NCBI GenBank assembly: GCA_022266195.1
Contig: WHVY01000005.1
Span: 4,092,001-4,156,000, forward strand
Direction of reading: 5' to 3'
DNA from: Tetranychus cinnabarinus
Lineage: Eukaryota > Arthropoda > Arachnida > Trombidiformes > Tetranychidae
DNA: 64,000 nt
The notes below the pieces were generated by a model. The model had not been told where the DNA came from. It worked only from the letters and a program-made list of their open reading frames with translations, and made no database searches. Position numbers and translations under genes: made by a program. This document shows, piece by piece, positions 34,471 to 44,221 of this stretch; the first letter of the stretch is position 1, and each line of letters begins with the position of its first letter.

Positions 34471-35038
34471 TTTAGTTATAGTGGATTAAAGTTGAACGTT
34501 AAACTCGAAAGTCTTCTTTGAAATTAAGATGAACTATGATAACTGTAAGGTGCAAGACTGAGTATTTATAGTATTTCTAGTAATGCAATGAAAAAATAAA
34601 AAATTTGCAAGTTTAAGTTTATTTGGTTTATTTCTTTTTTCATTTTGAATATTATTAATCATTGTTTACTGAAAATCAAGGTGATCAAATGTAAAATTGC
34701 TAGACAGAGATGAGTAAACAATAGGTTAATGTCTTTTAATCAGTTTAAATTATAAATTTAAGATTGACATCTAGTGCACTAATTTACCTGTTTGCCTTTT
34801 TGAATAGTTCAAATAAATTAAAATTCATTAAACAATGACTAATAATATTCAAATGAAAATAGATATAAATCAAATAAATTTATACTTGTGCATTGATTAT
34901 TTGTTCATTTTGTTTCTAACAATACTATAAATACTCAAGATTTTAACTTAAACTTATCACAGTTCGTCTCAATTTCACTGATTCAATTTAGTTTGTTTTC
35001 AATTTAGTCTTTGTCAACTTTAATCCACTATAACTAAA
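34471..35038. promoter_or_regulatory. Bidirectional promoter, unit 2
   Basis: 568 bp, equivalent to 32720-33287, with A instead of C at two positions near the B-side TATA box. Confidence 0.75.
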
Positions 35039-35191
35039 ATGAATCCCCAAATTCTTAAAGTGTTTCTCTTTGTGCTAATGCTTTCAATCGTTGTTGGACT
35101 ATCTTCAGCTTACAGTTACACCAAAAAACCATTAACACCTGAAGAGCTTGCAACTGCACGAGCACAGCTGTTTGCAGCTTTCCATGGATAA
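35039..35191 (+). CDS. Secreted peptide B, copy 2
   Basis: Identical in protein to B copy 1, with the same 3' flank including AATAAA. Confidence 0.87.
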   Translation: MNPQILKVFLFVLMLSIVVGLSSAYSYTKKPLTPEELATARAQLFAAFHG

Positions 35192-36068
35192 TCAATATGT
35201 AAAATTTTGAAAGATTTGACTATGAATAAATAATATTGATTTTACCTTCCAATTGTCGTTTTACACTCTCAATTATAAATTCACTAGACAATAACAGCGC
35301 GGCAGATTTTTCGTTTACTTATAAAATCATTATCAATAAACATTTAGCCTCTTTCTAACATAAAAAATAATGTTATGTACTAAAATAAACCTACAAGGTA
35401 TCAAATCTAAATTCACTTGTCTTGACGTATCGTTTTTGCATTTTCGCAGTGACAATTTTATCGCGTTCTCATTATCAAATTTCATCTCAATGAAGTCGCA
35501 TAAAGTTATTGTTGATTTCAATAACTCATTTACAAACCAGCAAAACTTCTGAAAAGACGATTATAAAGGATTTTCTAGCGGGAGTTTTTACAAAGATAAT
35601 TCCTAAATATGAAAATAAGCTAAAATCAGAGTAAGATAGGTAAATAGGTAATGTGGATAATTAAATATAAAAATGTTTAGCATCACCGAACTTAAAGAAG
35701 CTTCAGAACAAGGACTGTAAATCATTCAAATTGATTAAGAATTTTGAAAAATAACCTTAGGTTTGATTCAACAATAATCATGCAAATGACCAAGAGTCAT
35801 CTTCAGATAAACATTCTATAGATACAGGGAAGTTGAAGAATACGACTTGTTTGAATGGTATTTTTAAATTATCAATCACCGAAACAATAAATTACCGATT
35901 TGCCGATTCTAAAAATTTTACTATAAATATTATTTGCGAATCCGAGCATATGAGTTTGCGATATAACTTTTGAGTAAAAATTGATAATAAATGATAGAAA
36001 ATGTTAATTGAAAAGTAAAATCAATATTATTTATTCATAGTCAAATCTTTCAAAATTTTACATATTGA
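35192..36068. repeat. Array spacer, unit 2
   Basis: 877 bp, matches the unit 1 spacer without a difference I could find. Confidence 0.85.
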
Positions 36069-36221
36069 TTATCCATGGAAAGCTGCAAACAGCTGTGCTC
36101 GTGCAGTTGCAAGCTCTTCAGGTGTTAATGGTTTTTTGGTGTAACTGTAAGCTGAAGATAGTCCAACAACGATTGAAAGCATTAGCACAAAGAGAAACAG
36201 TTTAAGATTTTGGGGATTCAT
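36069..36221 (-). CDS. Secreted peptide A, copy 3
   Basis: Same coding sequence as A copy 1; no disruption. Confidence 0.87.
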   Translation of the reverse strand: MNPQNLKLFLFVLMLSIVVGLSSAYSYTKKPLTPEELATARAQLFAAFHG

Positions 36222-36789
36222 TTTAGTTATAGTGGATTAAAGTTGAACGTTAAACTCGAAAGTCTTCTTTGAAATTAAGATGAACTATGATAACTGTAAG
36301 GTGCAAGACTGAGTATTTATAGTATTTCTAGTAATGCAATGAAAAAATAAAAAATTTGCAAGTTTAAGTTTATTTGGTTTATTTCTTTTTTCATTTTGAA
36401 TATTATTAATCATTGTTTACTGAAAATCAAGGTGATCAAATGTAAAATTGCTAGACAGAGATGAGTAAACAATAGGTTAATGTCTTTTAATCAGTTTAAA
36501 TTATAAATTTAAGATTGACATCTAGTGCACTAATTTACCTGTTTGCCTTTTTGAATAGTTCAAATAAATTAAAATTCATTAAACAATGACTAATAATATT
36601 CAAATGAAAATAGATATAAATCAAATAAATTTATACTTGTGCATTGATTATTTGTTCATTTTGTTTCTAACAATACTATAAATACTCAAGATTTTAACTT
36701 AAACTTATCACAGTTCGTCTCAATTTCACTGATTCAATTTAGTTTGTTTTCAATTTAGTCTTTGTCAACTTTAATCCACTATAACTAAA
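36222..36789. promoter_or_regulatory. Bidirectional promoter, unit 3
   Basis: 568 bp, equivalent to unit 2. Confidence 0.75.
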
Positions 36790-36942
36790 ATGAATCCCCA
36801 AATTCTTAAAGTGTTTCTCTTTGTGCTAATGCTTTCAATCGTTGTTGGACTATCTTCAGCTTACAGTTACACCAAAAAACCATTAACACCTGAAGAGCTT
36901 GCAACTGCACGAGCACAGCTGTTTGCAGCTTTCCATGGATAA
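36790..36942 (+). CDS. Secreted peptide B, copy 3
   Basis: Same protein as B copy 1; intact. Confidence 0.87.
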   Translation: MNPQILKVFLFVLMLSIVVGLSSAYSYTKKPLTPEELATARAQLFAAFHG

Positions 36943-37819
36943 TCAATATGTAAAATTTTGAAAGATTTGACTATGAATAAATAATATTGATTTTACCTTC
37001 CAATTGTCGTTTTACACTCTCAATTATAAATTCACTAGACAATAACAGCGCGGCAGATTTTTCGTTTACTTATAAAATCATTATCAATAAACATTTAGCC
37101 TCTTTCTAACATAAAAAATAATGTTATGTACTAAAATAAACCTACAAGGTATCAAATCTAAATTCACTTGTCTTGACGTATCGTTTTTGCATTTTCGCAG
37201 TGACAATTTTATCGCGTTCTCATTATCAAATTTCATCTCAATGAAGTCGCATAAAGTTATTGTTGATTTCAATAACTCATTTACAAACCAGCAAAACTTC
37301 TGAAAAGACGATTATAAAGGATTTTCTAGCGGGAGTTTTTACAAAGATAATTCCTAAATATGAAAATAAGCTAAAATCAGAGTAAGATAGGTAAATAGGT
37401 AATGTGGATAATTAAATATAAAAATGTTTAGCATCACCGAACTTAAAGAAGCTTCAGAACAAGGACTGTAAATCATTCAAATTGATTAAGAATTTTGAAA
37501 AATAACCTTAGGTTTGATTCAACAATAATCATGCAAATGACCAAGAGTCATCTTCAGATAAACATTCTATAGATACAGGGAAGTTGAAGAATACGACTTG
37601 TTTGAATGGTATTTTTAAATTATCAATCACCGAAACAATAAATTACCGATTTGCCGATTCTAAAAATTTTACTATAAATATTATTTGCGAATCCGAGCAT
37701 ATGAGTTTGCGATATAACTTTTGAGTAAAAATTGATAATAAATGATAGAAAATGTTAATTGAAAAGTAAAATCAATATTATTTATTCATAGTCAAATCTT
37801 TCAAAATTTTACATATTGA
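36943..37819. repeat. Array spacer, unit 3
   Basis: 877 bp, standard orientation. Confidence 0.85.
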
Positions 37820-37972
37820 TTATCCATGGAAAGCTGCAAACAGCTGTGCTCGTGCAGTTGCAAGCTCTTCAGGTGTTAATGGTTTTTTGGTGTAACTGTA
37901 AGCTGAAGATAGTCCAACAACGATTGAAAGCATTAGCACAAAGAGAAACAGTTTAAGATTTTGGGGATTCAT
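37820..37972 (-). CDS. Secreted peptide A, copy 4
   Basis: Same coding sequence as A copy 1; intact. Confidence 0.87.
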   Translation of the reverse strand: MNPQNLKLFLFVLMLSIVVGLSSAYSYTKKPLTPEELATARAQLFAAFHG

Positions 37973-38540
37973 TTTAGTTATAGTGGATTAAAGTTGAACG
38001 TTAAACTCGAAAGTCTTCTTTGAAATTAAGATGAACTATGATAACTGTAAGGTGCAAGACTGAGTATTTATAGTATTTCTAGTAATGCAATGAAAAAATA
38101 AAAAATTTGCAAGTTTAAGTTTATTTGGTTTATTTCTTTTTTCATTTTGAATATTATTAATCATTGTTTACTGAAAATCAAGGTGATCAAATGTAAAATT
38201 GCTAGACAGAGATGAGTAAACAATAGGTTAATGTCTTTTAATCAGTTTAAATTATAAATTTAAGATTGACATCTAGTGCACTAATTTACCTGTTTGCCTT
38301 TTTGAATAGTTCAAATAAATTAAAATTCATTAAACAATGACTAATAATATTCAAATGAAAATAGATATAAATCAAATAAATTTATACTTGTGCATTGATT
38401 ATTTGTTCATTTTGTTTCTAACAATACTATAAATACTCAAGATTTTAACTTAAACTTATCACAGTTCGTCTCAATTTCACTGATTCAATTTAGTTTGTTT
38501 TCAATTTAGTCTTTGTCAACTTTAATCCACTATAACTAAA
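37973..38540. promoter_or_regulatory. Bidirectional promoter, unit 4
   Basis: 568 bp, equivalent to unit 2. Confidence 0.75.
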
Positions 38541-38693
38541 ATGAATCCCCAAATTCTTAAAGTGTTTCTCTTTGTGCTAATGCTTTCAATCGTTGTTGGA
38601 CTATCTTCAGCTTACAGTTACACCAAAAAACCATTAACACCTGAAGAGCTTGCAACTGCACGAGCACAGCTGTTTGCAGCTTTCCATGGATAA
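38541..38693 (+). CDS. Secreted peptide B, copy 4
   Basis: Same protein as B copy 1; intact. Confidence 0.87.
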   Translation: MNPQILKVFLFVLMLSIVVGLSSAYSYTKKPLTPEELATARAQLFAAFHG

Positions 38694-39569
38694 TCAATAT
38701 GTAAAATTTTGAAAGATTTGACTATGAATAAATAATATTGATTTTACCTTCCAATTGTCGTTTTACACTCTCAATTATAAATTCACTAGACAATAACAGC
38801 GCGGCAGATTTTTCGTTTACTTATAAAATCATTATCAATAAACATTTAGCCTCTTTCTAACATAAAAAATAATGTTATGTACTAAAATAAACCTACAAGG
38901 TATCAAATCTAAATTCACTTGTCTTGACGTATCGTTTTTGCATTTTCGCAGTGACAATTTTATCGCGTTCTCATTATCAAATTTCATCTCAATGAAGTCG
39001 CATAAAGTTATTGTTGATTTCAATAACTCATTTACAAACCAGCAAAACTTCTGAAAAGACGATTATAAAGGATTTTCTAGCGGGAGTTTTTACAAAGATA
39101 ATTCCTAAATATGAAAATAAGCTAAAATCAGAGTAAGATAGGTAAATAGGTAATGTGGATAATTAAATATAAAATGTTTAGCATCACCGAACTTAAAGAA
39201 GCTTCAGAACAAGGACTGTAAATCATTCAAATTGATTAAGAATTTTGAAAAATAACCTTAGGTTTGATTCAACAATAATCATGCAAATGACCAAGAGTCA
39301 TCTTCAGATAAACATTCTATAGATACAGGGAAGTTGAAGAATACGACTTGTTTGAATGGTATTTTTAAATTATCAATCACCGAAACAATAAATTACCGAT
39401 TTGCCGATTCTAAAAATTTTACTATAAATATTATTTGCGAATCCGAGCATATGAGTTTGCGATATAACTTTTGAGTAAAAATTGATAATAAATGATAGAA
39501 AATGTTAATTGAAAAGTAAAATCAATATTATTTATTCATAGTCAAATCTTTCAAAATTTTACATATTGA
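38694..39569. repeat. Array spacer, unit 4 (1 bp short)
   Basis: 876 bp. One A is missing from an A run at about 39171-39174 compared with the other units. This gives a unit-specific marker. Confidence 0.85.
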
Positions 39570-39722
39570 TTATCCATGGAAAGCTGCAAACAGCTGTGCT
39601 CGTGCAGTTGCAAGCTCTTCAGGTGTTAATGGTTTTTTGGTGTAACTGTAAGCTGAAGATAGTCCAACAACGATTGAAAGCATTAGCACAAAGAGAAACA
39701 GTTTAAGATTTTGGGGATTCAT
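39570..39722 (-). CDS. Secreted peptide A, copy 5
   Basis: Same coding sequence as A copy 1; intact. Confidence 0.87.
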   Translation of the reverse strand: MNPQNLKLFLFVLMLSIVVGLSSAYSYTKKPLTPEELATARAQLFAAFHG

Positions 39723-40289
39723 TTTAGTTATAGTGGATTAAAGTTGAACGTTAAACTCGAAAGTCTTCTTTGAAATTAAGATGAACTATGATAACTGTAA
39801 GGTGCAAGACTGAGTATTTATAGTATTTCTAGTAATGCAATGAAAAAATAAAAAATTTGCAAGTTTAAGTTTATTTGGTTTATTTCTTTTTCATTTTGAA
39901 TATTATTAATCATTGTTTACTGAAAATCAAGGTGATCAAATGTAAAATTGCTAGACAGAGATGAGTAAACAATAGGTTAATGTCTTTTAATCAGTTTAAA
40001 TTATAAATTTAAGATTGACATCTAGTGCACTAATTTACCTGTTTGCCTTTTTGAATAGTTCAAATAAATTAAAATTCATTAAACAATGACTAATAATATT
40101 CAAATGAAAATAGATATAAATCAAATAAATTTATACTTGTGCATTGATTATTTGTTCATTTTGTTTCTAACAATACTATAAATACTCAAGATTTTAACTT
40201 AAACTTATCACAGTTCGTCTCAATTTCACTGATTCAATTTAGTTTGTTTTCAATTTAGTCTTTGTCAACTTTAATCCACTATAACTAAA
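39723..40289. promoter_or_regulatory. Bidirectional promoter, unit 5 (1 bp short)
   Basis: 567 bp. One T is missing from a T run near 39888, upstream of the A-side TATA box. Core elements are unchanged. Confidence 0.75.
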
Positions 40290-40442
40290 ATGAATCCCCA
40301 AATTCTTAAAGTGTTTCTCTTTGTGCTAATGCTTTCAATCGTTGTTGGACTATCTTCAGCTTACAGTTACACCAAAAAACCATTAACACCTGAAGAGCTT
40401 GCAACTGCACGAGCACAGCTGTTTGCAGCTTTCCATGGATAA
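40290..40442 (+). CDS. Secreted peptide B, copy 5
   Basis: Same protein as B copy 1; intact. Confidence 0.87.
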   Translation: MNPQILKVFLFVLMLSIVVGLSSAYSYTKKPLTPEELATARAQLFAAFHG

Positions 40443-41319
40443 TCAATATGTAAAATTTTGAAAGATTTGACTATGAATAAATAATATTGATTTTACCTTC
40501 CAATTGTCGTTTTACACTCTCAATTATAAATTCACTAGACAATAACAGCGCGGCAGATTTTTCGTTTACTTATAAAATCATTATCAATAAACATTTAGCC
40601 TCTTTCTAACATAAAAAATAATGTTATGTACTAAAATAAACCTACAAGGTATCAAATCTAAATTCACTTGTCTTGACGTATCGTTTTTGCATTTTCGCAG
40701 TGACAATTTTATCGCGTTCTCATTATCAAATTTCATCTCAATGAAGTCGCATAAAGTTATTGTTGATTTCAATAACTCATTTACAAACCAGCAAAACTTC
40801 TGAAAAGACGATTATAAAGGATTTTCTAGCGGGAGTTTTTACAAAGATAATTCCTAAATATGAAAATAAGCTAAAATCAGAGTAAGATAGGTAAATAGGT
40901 AATGTGGATAATTAAATATAAAAATGTTTAGCATCACCGAACTTAAAGAAGCTTCAGAACAAGGACTGTAAATCATTCAAATTGATTAAGAATTTTGAAA
41001 AATAACCTTAGGTTTGATTCAACAATAATCATGCAAATGACCAAGAGTCATCTTCAGATAAACATTCTATAGATACAGGGAAGTTGAAGAATACGACTTG
41101 TTTGAATGGTATTTTTAAATTATCAATCACCGAAACAATAAATTACCGATTTGCCGATTCTAAAAATTTTACTATAAATATTATTTGCGAATCCGAGCAT
41201 ATGAGTTTGCGATATAACTTTTGAGTAAAAATTGATAATAAATGATAGAAAATGTTAATTGAAAAGTAAAATCAATATTATTTATTCATAGTCAAATCTT
41301 TCAAAATTTTACATATTGA
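40443..41319. repeat. Array spacer, unit 5
   Basis: 877 bp, standard orientation. Confidence 0.85.
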
Positions 41320-41472
41320 TTATCCATGGAAAGCTGCAAACAGCTGTGCTCGTGCAGTTGCAAGCTCTTCAGGTGTTAATGGTTTTTTGGTGTAACTGTA
41401 AGCTGAAGATAGTCCAACAACGATTGAAAGCATTAGCACAAAGAGAAACAGTTTAAGATTTTGGGGATTCAT
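41320..41472 (-). CDS. Secreted peptide A, copy 6
   Basis: Same coding sequence as A copy 1; intact. Confidence 0.87.
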   Translation of the reverse strand: MNPQNLKLFLFVLMLSIVVGLSSAYSYTKKPLTPEELATARAQLFAAFHG

Positions 41473-42040
41473 TTTAGTTATAGTGGATTAAAGTTGAACG
41501 TTAAACTCGAAAGTCTTCTTTGAAATTAAGATGAACTATGATAACTGTAAGGTGCAAGACTGAGTATTTATAGTATTTCTAGTAATGCAATGAAAAAATA
41601 AAAAATTTGCAAGTTTAAGTTTATTTGGTTTATTTCTTTTTTCATTTTGAATATTATTAATCATTGTTTACTGAAAATCAAGGTGATCAAATGTAAAATT
41701 GCTAGACAGAGATGAGTAAACAATAGGTTAATGTCTTTTAATCAGTTTAAATTATAAATTTAAGATTGACATCTAGTGCACTAATTTACCTGTTTGCCTT
41801 TTTGAATAGTTCAAATAAATTAAAATTCATTAAACAATGACTAATAATATTCAAATGAAAATAGATATAAATCAAATAAATTTATACTTGTGCATTGATT
41901 ATTTGTTCATTTTGTTTCTAACAATACTATAAATACTCAAGATTTTAACTTAAACTTATCACAGTTCGTCTCAATTTCACTGATTCAATTTAGTTTGTTT
42001 TCAATTTAGTCTTTGTCAACTTTAATCCACTATAACTAAA
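41473..42040. promoter_or_regulatory. Bidirectional promoter, unit 6
   Basis: 568 bp, equivalent to unit 2. Confidence 0.75.
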
Positions 42041-42193
42041 ATGAATCCCCAAATTCTTAAAGTGTTTCTCTTTGTGCTAATGCTTTCAATCGTTGTTGGA
42101 CTATCTTCAGCTTACAGTTACACCAAAAAACCATTAACACCTGAAGAGCTTGCAACTGCACGAGCACAGCTGTTTGCAGCTTTCCATGGATAA
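42041..42193 (+). CDS. Secreted peptide B, copy 6
   Basis: Same protein as B copy 1; intact. Confidence 0.87.
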   Translation: MNPQILKVFLFVLMLSIVVGLSSAYSYTKKPLTPEELATARAQLFAAFHG

Positions 42194-43070
42194 TCAATAT
42201 GTAAAATTTTGAAAGATTTGACTATGAATAAATAATATTGATTTTACCTTCCAATTGTCGTTTTACACTCTCAATTATAAATTCACTAGACAATAACAGC
42301 GCGGCAGATTTTTCGTTTACTTATAAAATCATTATCAATAAACATTTAGCCTCTTTCTAACATAAAAAATAATGTTATGTACTAAAATAAACCTACAAGG
42401 TATCAAATCTAAATTCACTTGTCTTGACGTATCGTTTTTGCATTTTCGCAGTGACAATTTTATCGCGTTCTCATTATCAAATTTCATCTCAATGAAGTCG
42501 CATAAAGTTATTGTTGATTTCAATAACTCATTTACAAACCAGCAAAACTTCTGAAAAGACGATTATAAAGGATTTTCTAGCGGGAGTTTTTACAAAGATA
42601 ATTCCTAAATATGAAAATAAGCTAAAATCAGAGTAAGATAGGTAAATAGGTAATGTGGATAATTAAATATAAAAATGTTTAGCATCACCGAACTTAAAGA
42701 AGCTTCAGAACAAGGACTGTAAATCATTCAAATTGATTAAGAATTTTGAAAAATAACCTTAGGTTTGATTCAACAATAATCATGCAAATGACCAAGAGTC
42801 ATCTTCAGATAAACATTCTATAGATACAGGGAAGTTGAAGAATACGACTTGTTTGAATGGTATTTTTAAATTATCAATCACCGAAACAATAAATTACCGA
42901 TTTGCCGATTCTAAAAATTTTACTATAAATATTATTTGCGAATCCGAGCATATGAGTTTGCGATATAACTTTTGAGTAAAAATTGATAATAAATGATAGA
43001 AAATGTTAATTGAAAAGTAAAATCAATATTATTTATTCATAGTCAAATCTTTCAAAATTTTACATATTGA
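42194..43070. repeat. Array spacer, unit 6
   Basis: 877 bp, standard orientation; last complete spacer. Confidence 0.85.
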
Positions 43071-43223
43071 TTATCCATGGAAAGCTGCAAACAGCTGTGC
43101 TCGTGCAGTTGCAAGCTCTTCAGGTGTTAATGGTTTTTTGGTGTAACTGTAAGCTGAAGATAGTCCAACAACGATTGAAAGCATTAGCACAAAGAGAAAC
43201 AGTTTAAGATTTTGGGGATTCAT
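43071..43223 (-). CDS. Secreted peptide A, copy 7
   Basis: Same coding sequence as A copy 1; last A gene of the array. Confidence 0.87.
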   Translation of the reverse strand: MNPQNLKLFLFVLMLSIVVGLSSAYSYTKKPLTPEELATARAQLFAAFHG

Positions 43224-43791
43224 TTTAGTTATAGTGGATTAAAGTTGAACGTTAAACTCGAAAGTCTTCTTTGAAATTAAGATGAACTATGATAACTGTA
43301 AGGTGCAAGACTGAGTATTTATAGTATTTCTAGTAATGCAATGAAAAAATAAAAAATTTGCAAGTTTAAGTTTATTTGGTTTATTTCTTTTTTCATTTTG
43401 AATATTATTAATCATTGTTTACTGAAAATCAAGGTGATCAAATGTAAAATTGCTAGACAGAGATGAGTAAACAATAGGTTAATGTCTTTTAATCAGTTTA
43501 AATTATAAATTTAAGATTGACATCTAGTGCACTAATTTACCTGTTTGCCTTTTTGAATAGTTCAAATAAATTAAAATTCATTAAACAATGACTAATAATA
43601 TTCAAATGAAAATAGATATAAATCAAATAAATTTATACTTGTGCATTGATTATTTGTTCATTTTGTTTCTAACAATACTATAAATACTCAAGATTTTAAC
43701 TTAAACTTATCACAGTTCGTCTCAATTTCACTGATTCAATTTAGTTTGTTTTCAATTTAGTCTTTGTCAACTTTAATCCACTATAACTAAA
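43224..43791. promoter_or_regulatory. Bidirectional promoter, unit 7
   Basis: 568 bp, equivalent to unit 2. Confidence 0.75.
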
Positions 43792-43944
43792 ATGAATCCC
43801 CAAATTCTTAAAGTGTTTCTCTTTGTGCTAATGCTTTCAATCGTTGTTGGACTATCTTCAGCTTACAGTTACACCAAAAAACCATTAACACCTGAAGAGC
43901 TTGCAACTGCACGAGCACAGCTGTTTGCAGCTTTCCATGGATAA
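43792..43944 (+). CDS. Secreted peptide B, copy 7
   Basis: Same protein as B copy 1; last gene of the array. Its 3' flank joins a reversed, partial spacer instead of the standard one. Confidence 0.87.
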   Translation: MNPQILKVFLFVLMLSIVVGLSSAYSYTKKPLTPEELATARAQLFAAFHG

Positions 43945-44221
43945 TCAATATGTAAAATTTTGAAAGATTTGACTATGAATAAATAATATTGATTTTACCT
44001 TTCAATCAACATTTTCTATCATTTATTATCAATTTTTACTCAAAAATTATATCGCAAACTCATATGCTCGGATGCGCAAATAATATTTATAGTAAAATTT
44101 TTAGAATCGGCAAATCGGTAATTTATTGTTTCGGTGATTGATAATTTAAAAATTTCATTCAATCAATTCGTATTCTTCAACTTCCCTGGATCTATAGAAT
44201 GCTTATCTGAAAATGAGATAA
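43945..44221. repeat. Terminal partial spacer, reversed
   Basis: About 277 bp that match the start of the inverted spacer at 31690 rather than the standard spacer. It has visible divergence (for example GGATGCGC for GGATTCGC near 44072). Similarity stops near 44221, marking the right edge of the array. Confidence 0.8.

Larger units (their letters stand above)
30675..44221. repeat. Tandem array of divergent secreted-peptide gene pairs
   Basis: About 13.5 kb containing eight divergent gene pairs. From 32567 rightwards the unit is gene A (minus, 153 bp), shared promoter (568 bp), gene B (plus, 153 bp) and spacer (877 bp), a period of 1,751 bp. Gene A starts at 32567, 34318, 36069, 37820, 39570, 41320 and 43071. 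Copies differ by a handful of bases; two units are 1 bp short, at about 39171 and about 39888. The leftmost pair and spacer (30675-32566) are in reverse orientation and more diverged. The right end (43945-44221) is a partial spacer, also reversed. Such uniformity means very recent amplification, ongoing gene conversion or an assembly effect. Confidence 0.95.

Noticed and set aside
30810..43944. Array peptides as members of the neuropeptide Y/F family
   Set aside because: The Pro-helix layout and possible amide are superficially similar, but the family's conserved Arg-Phe or Arg-Tyr amide ending is absent.
30675..44221. Array as ordinary satellite DNA or a CRISPR-like repeat
   Set aside because: Units are long and contain intact genes with promoters and polyadenylation signals, and the genome is eukaryotic.
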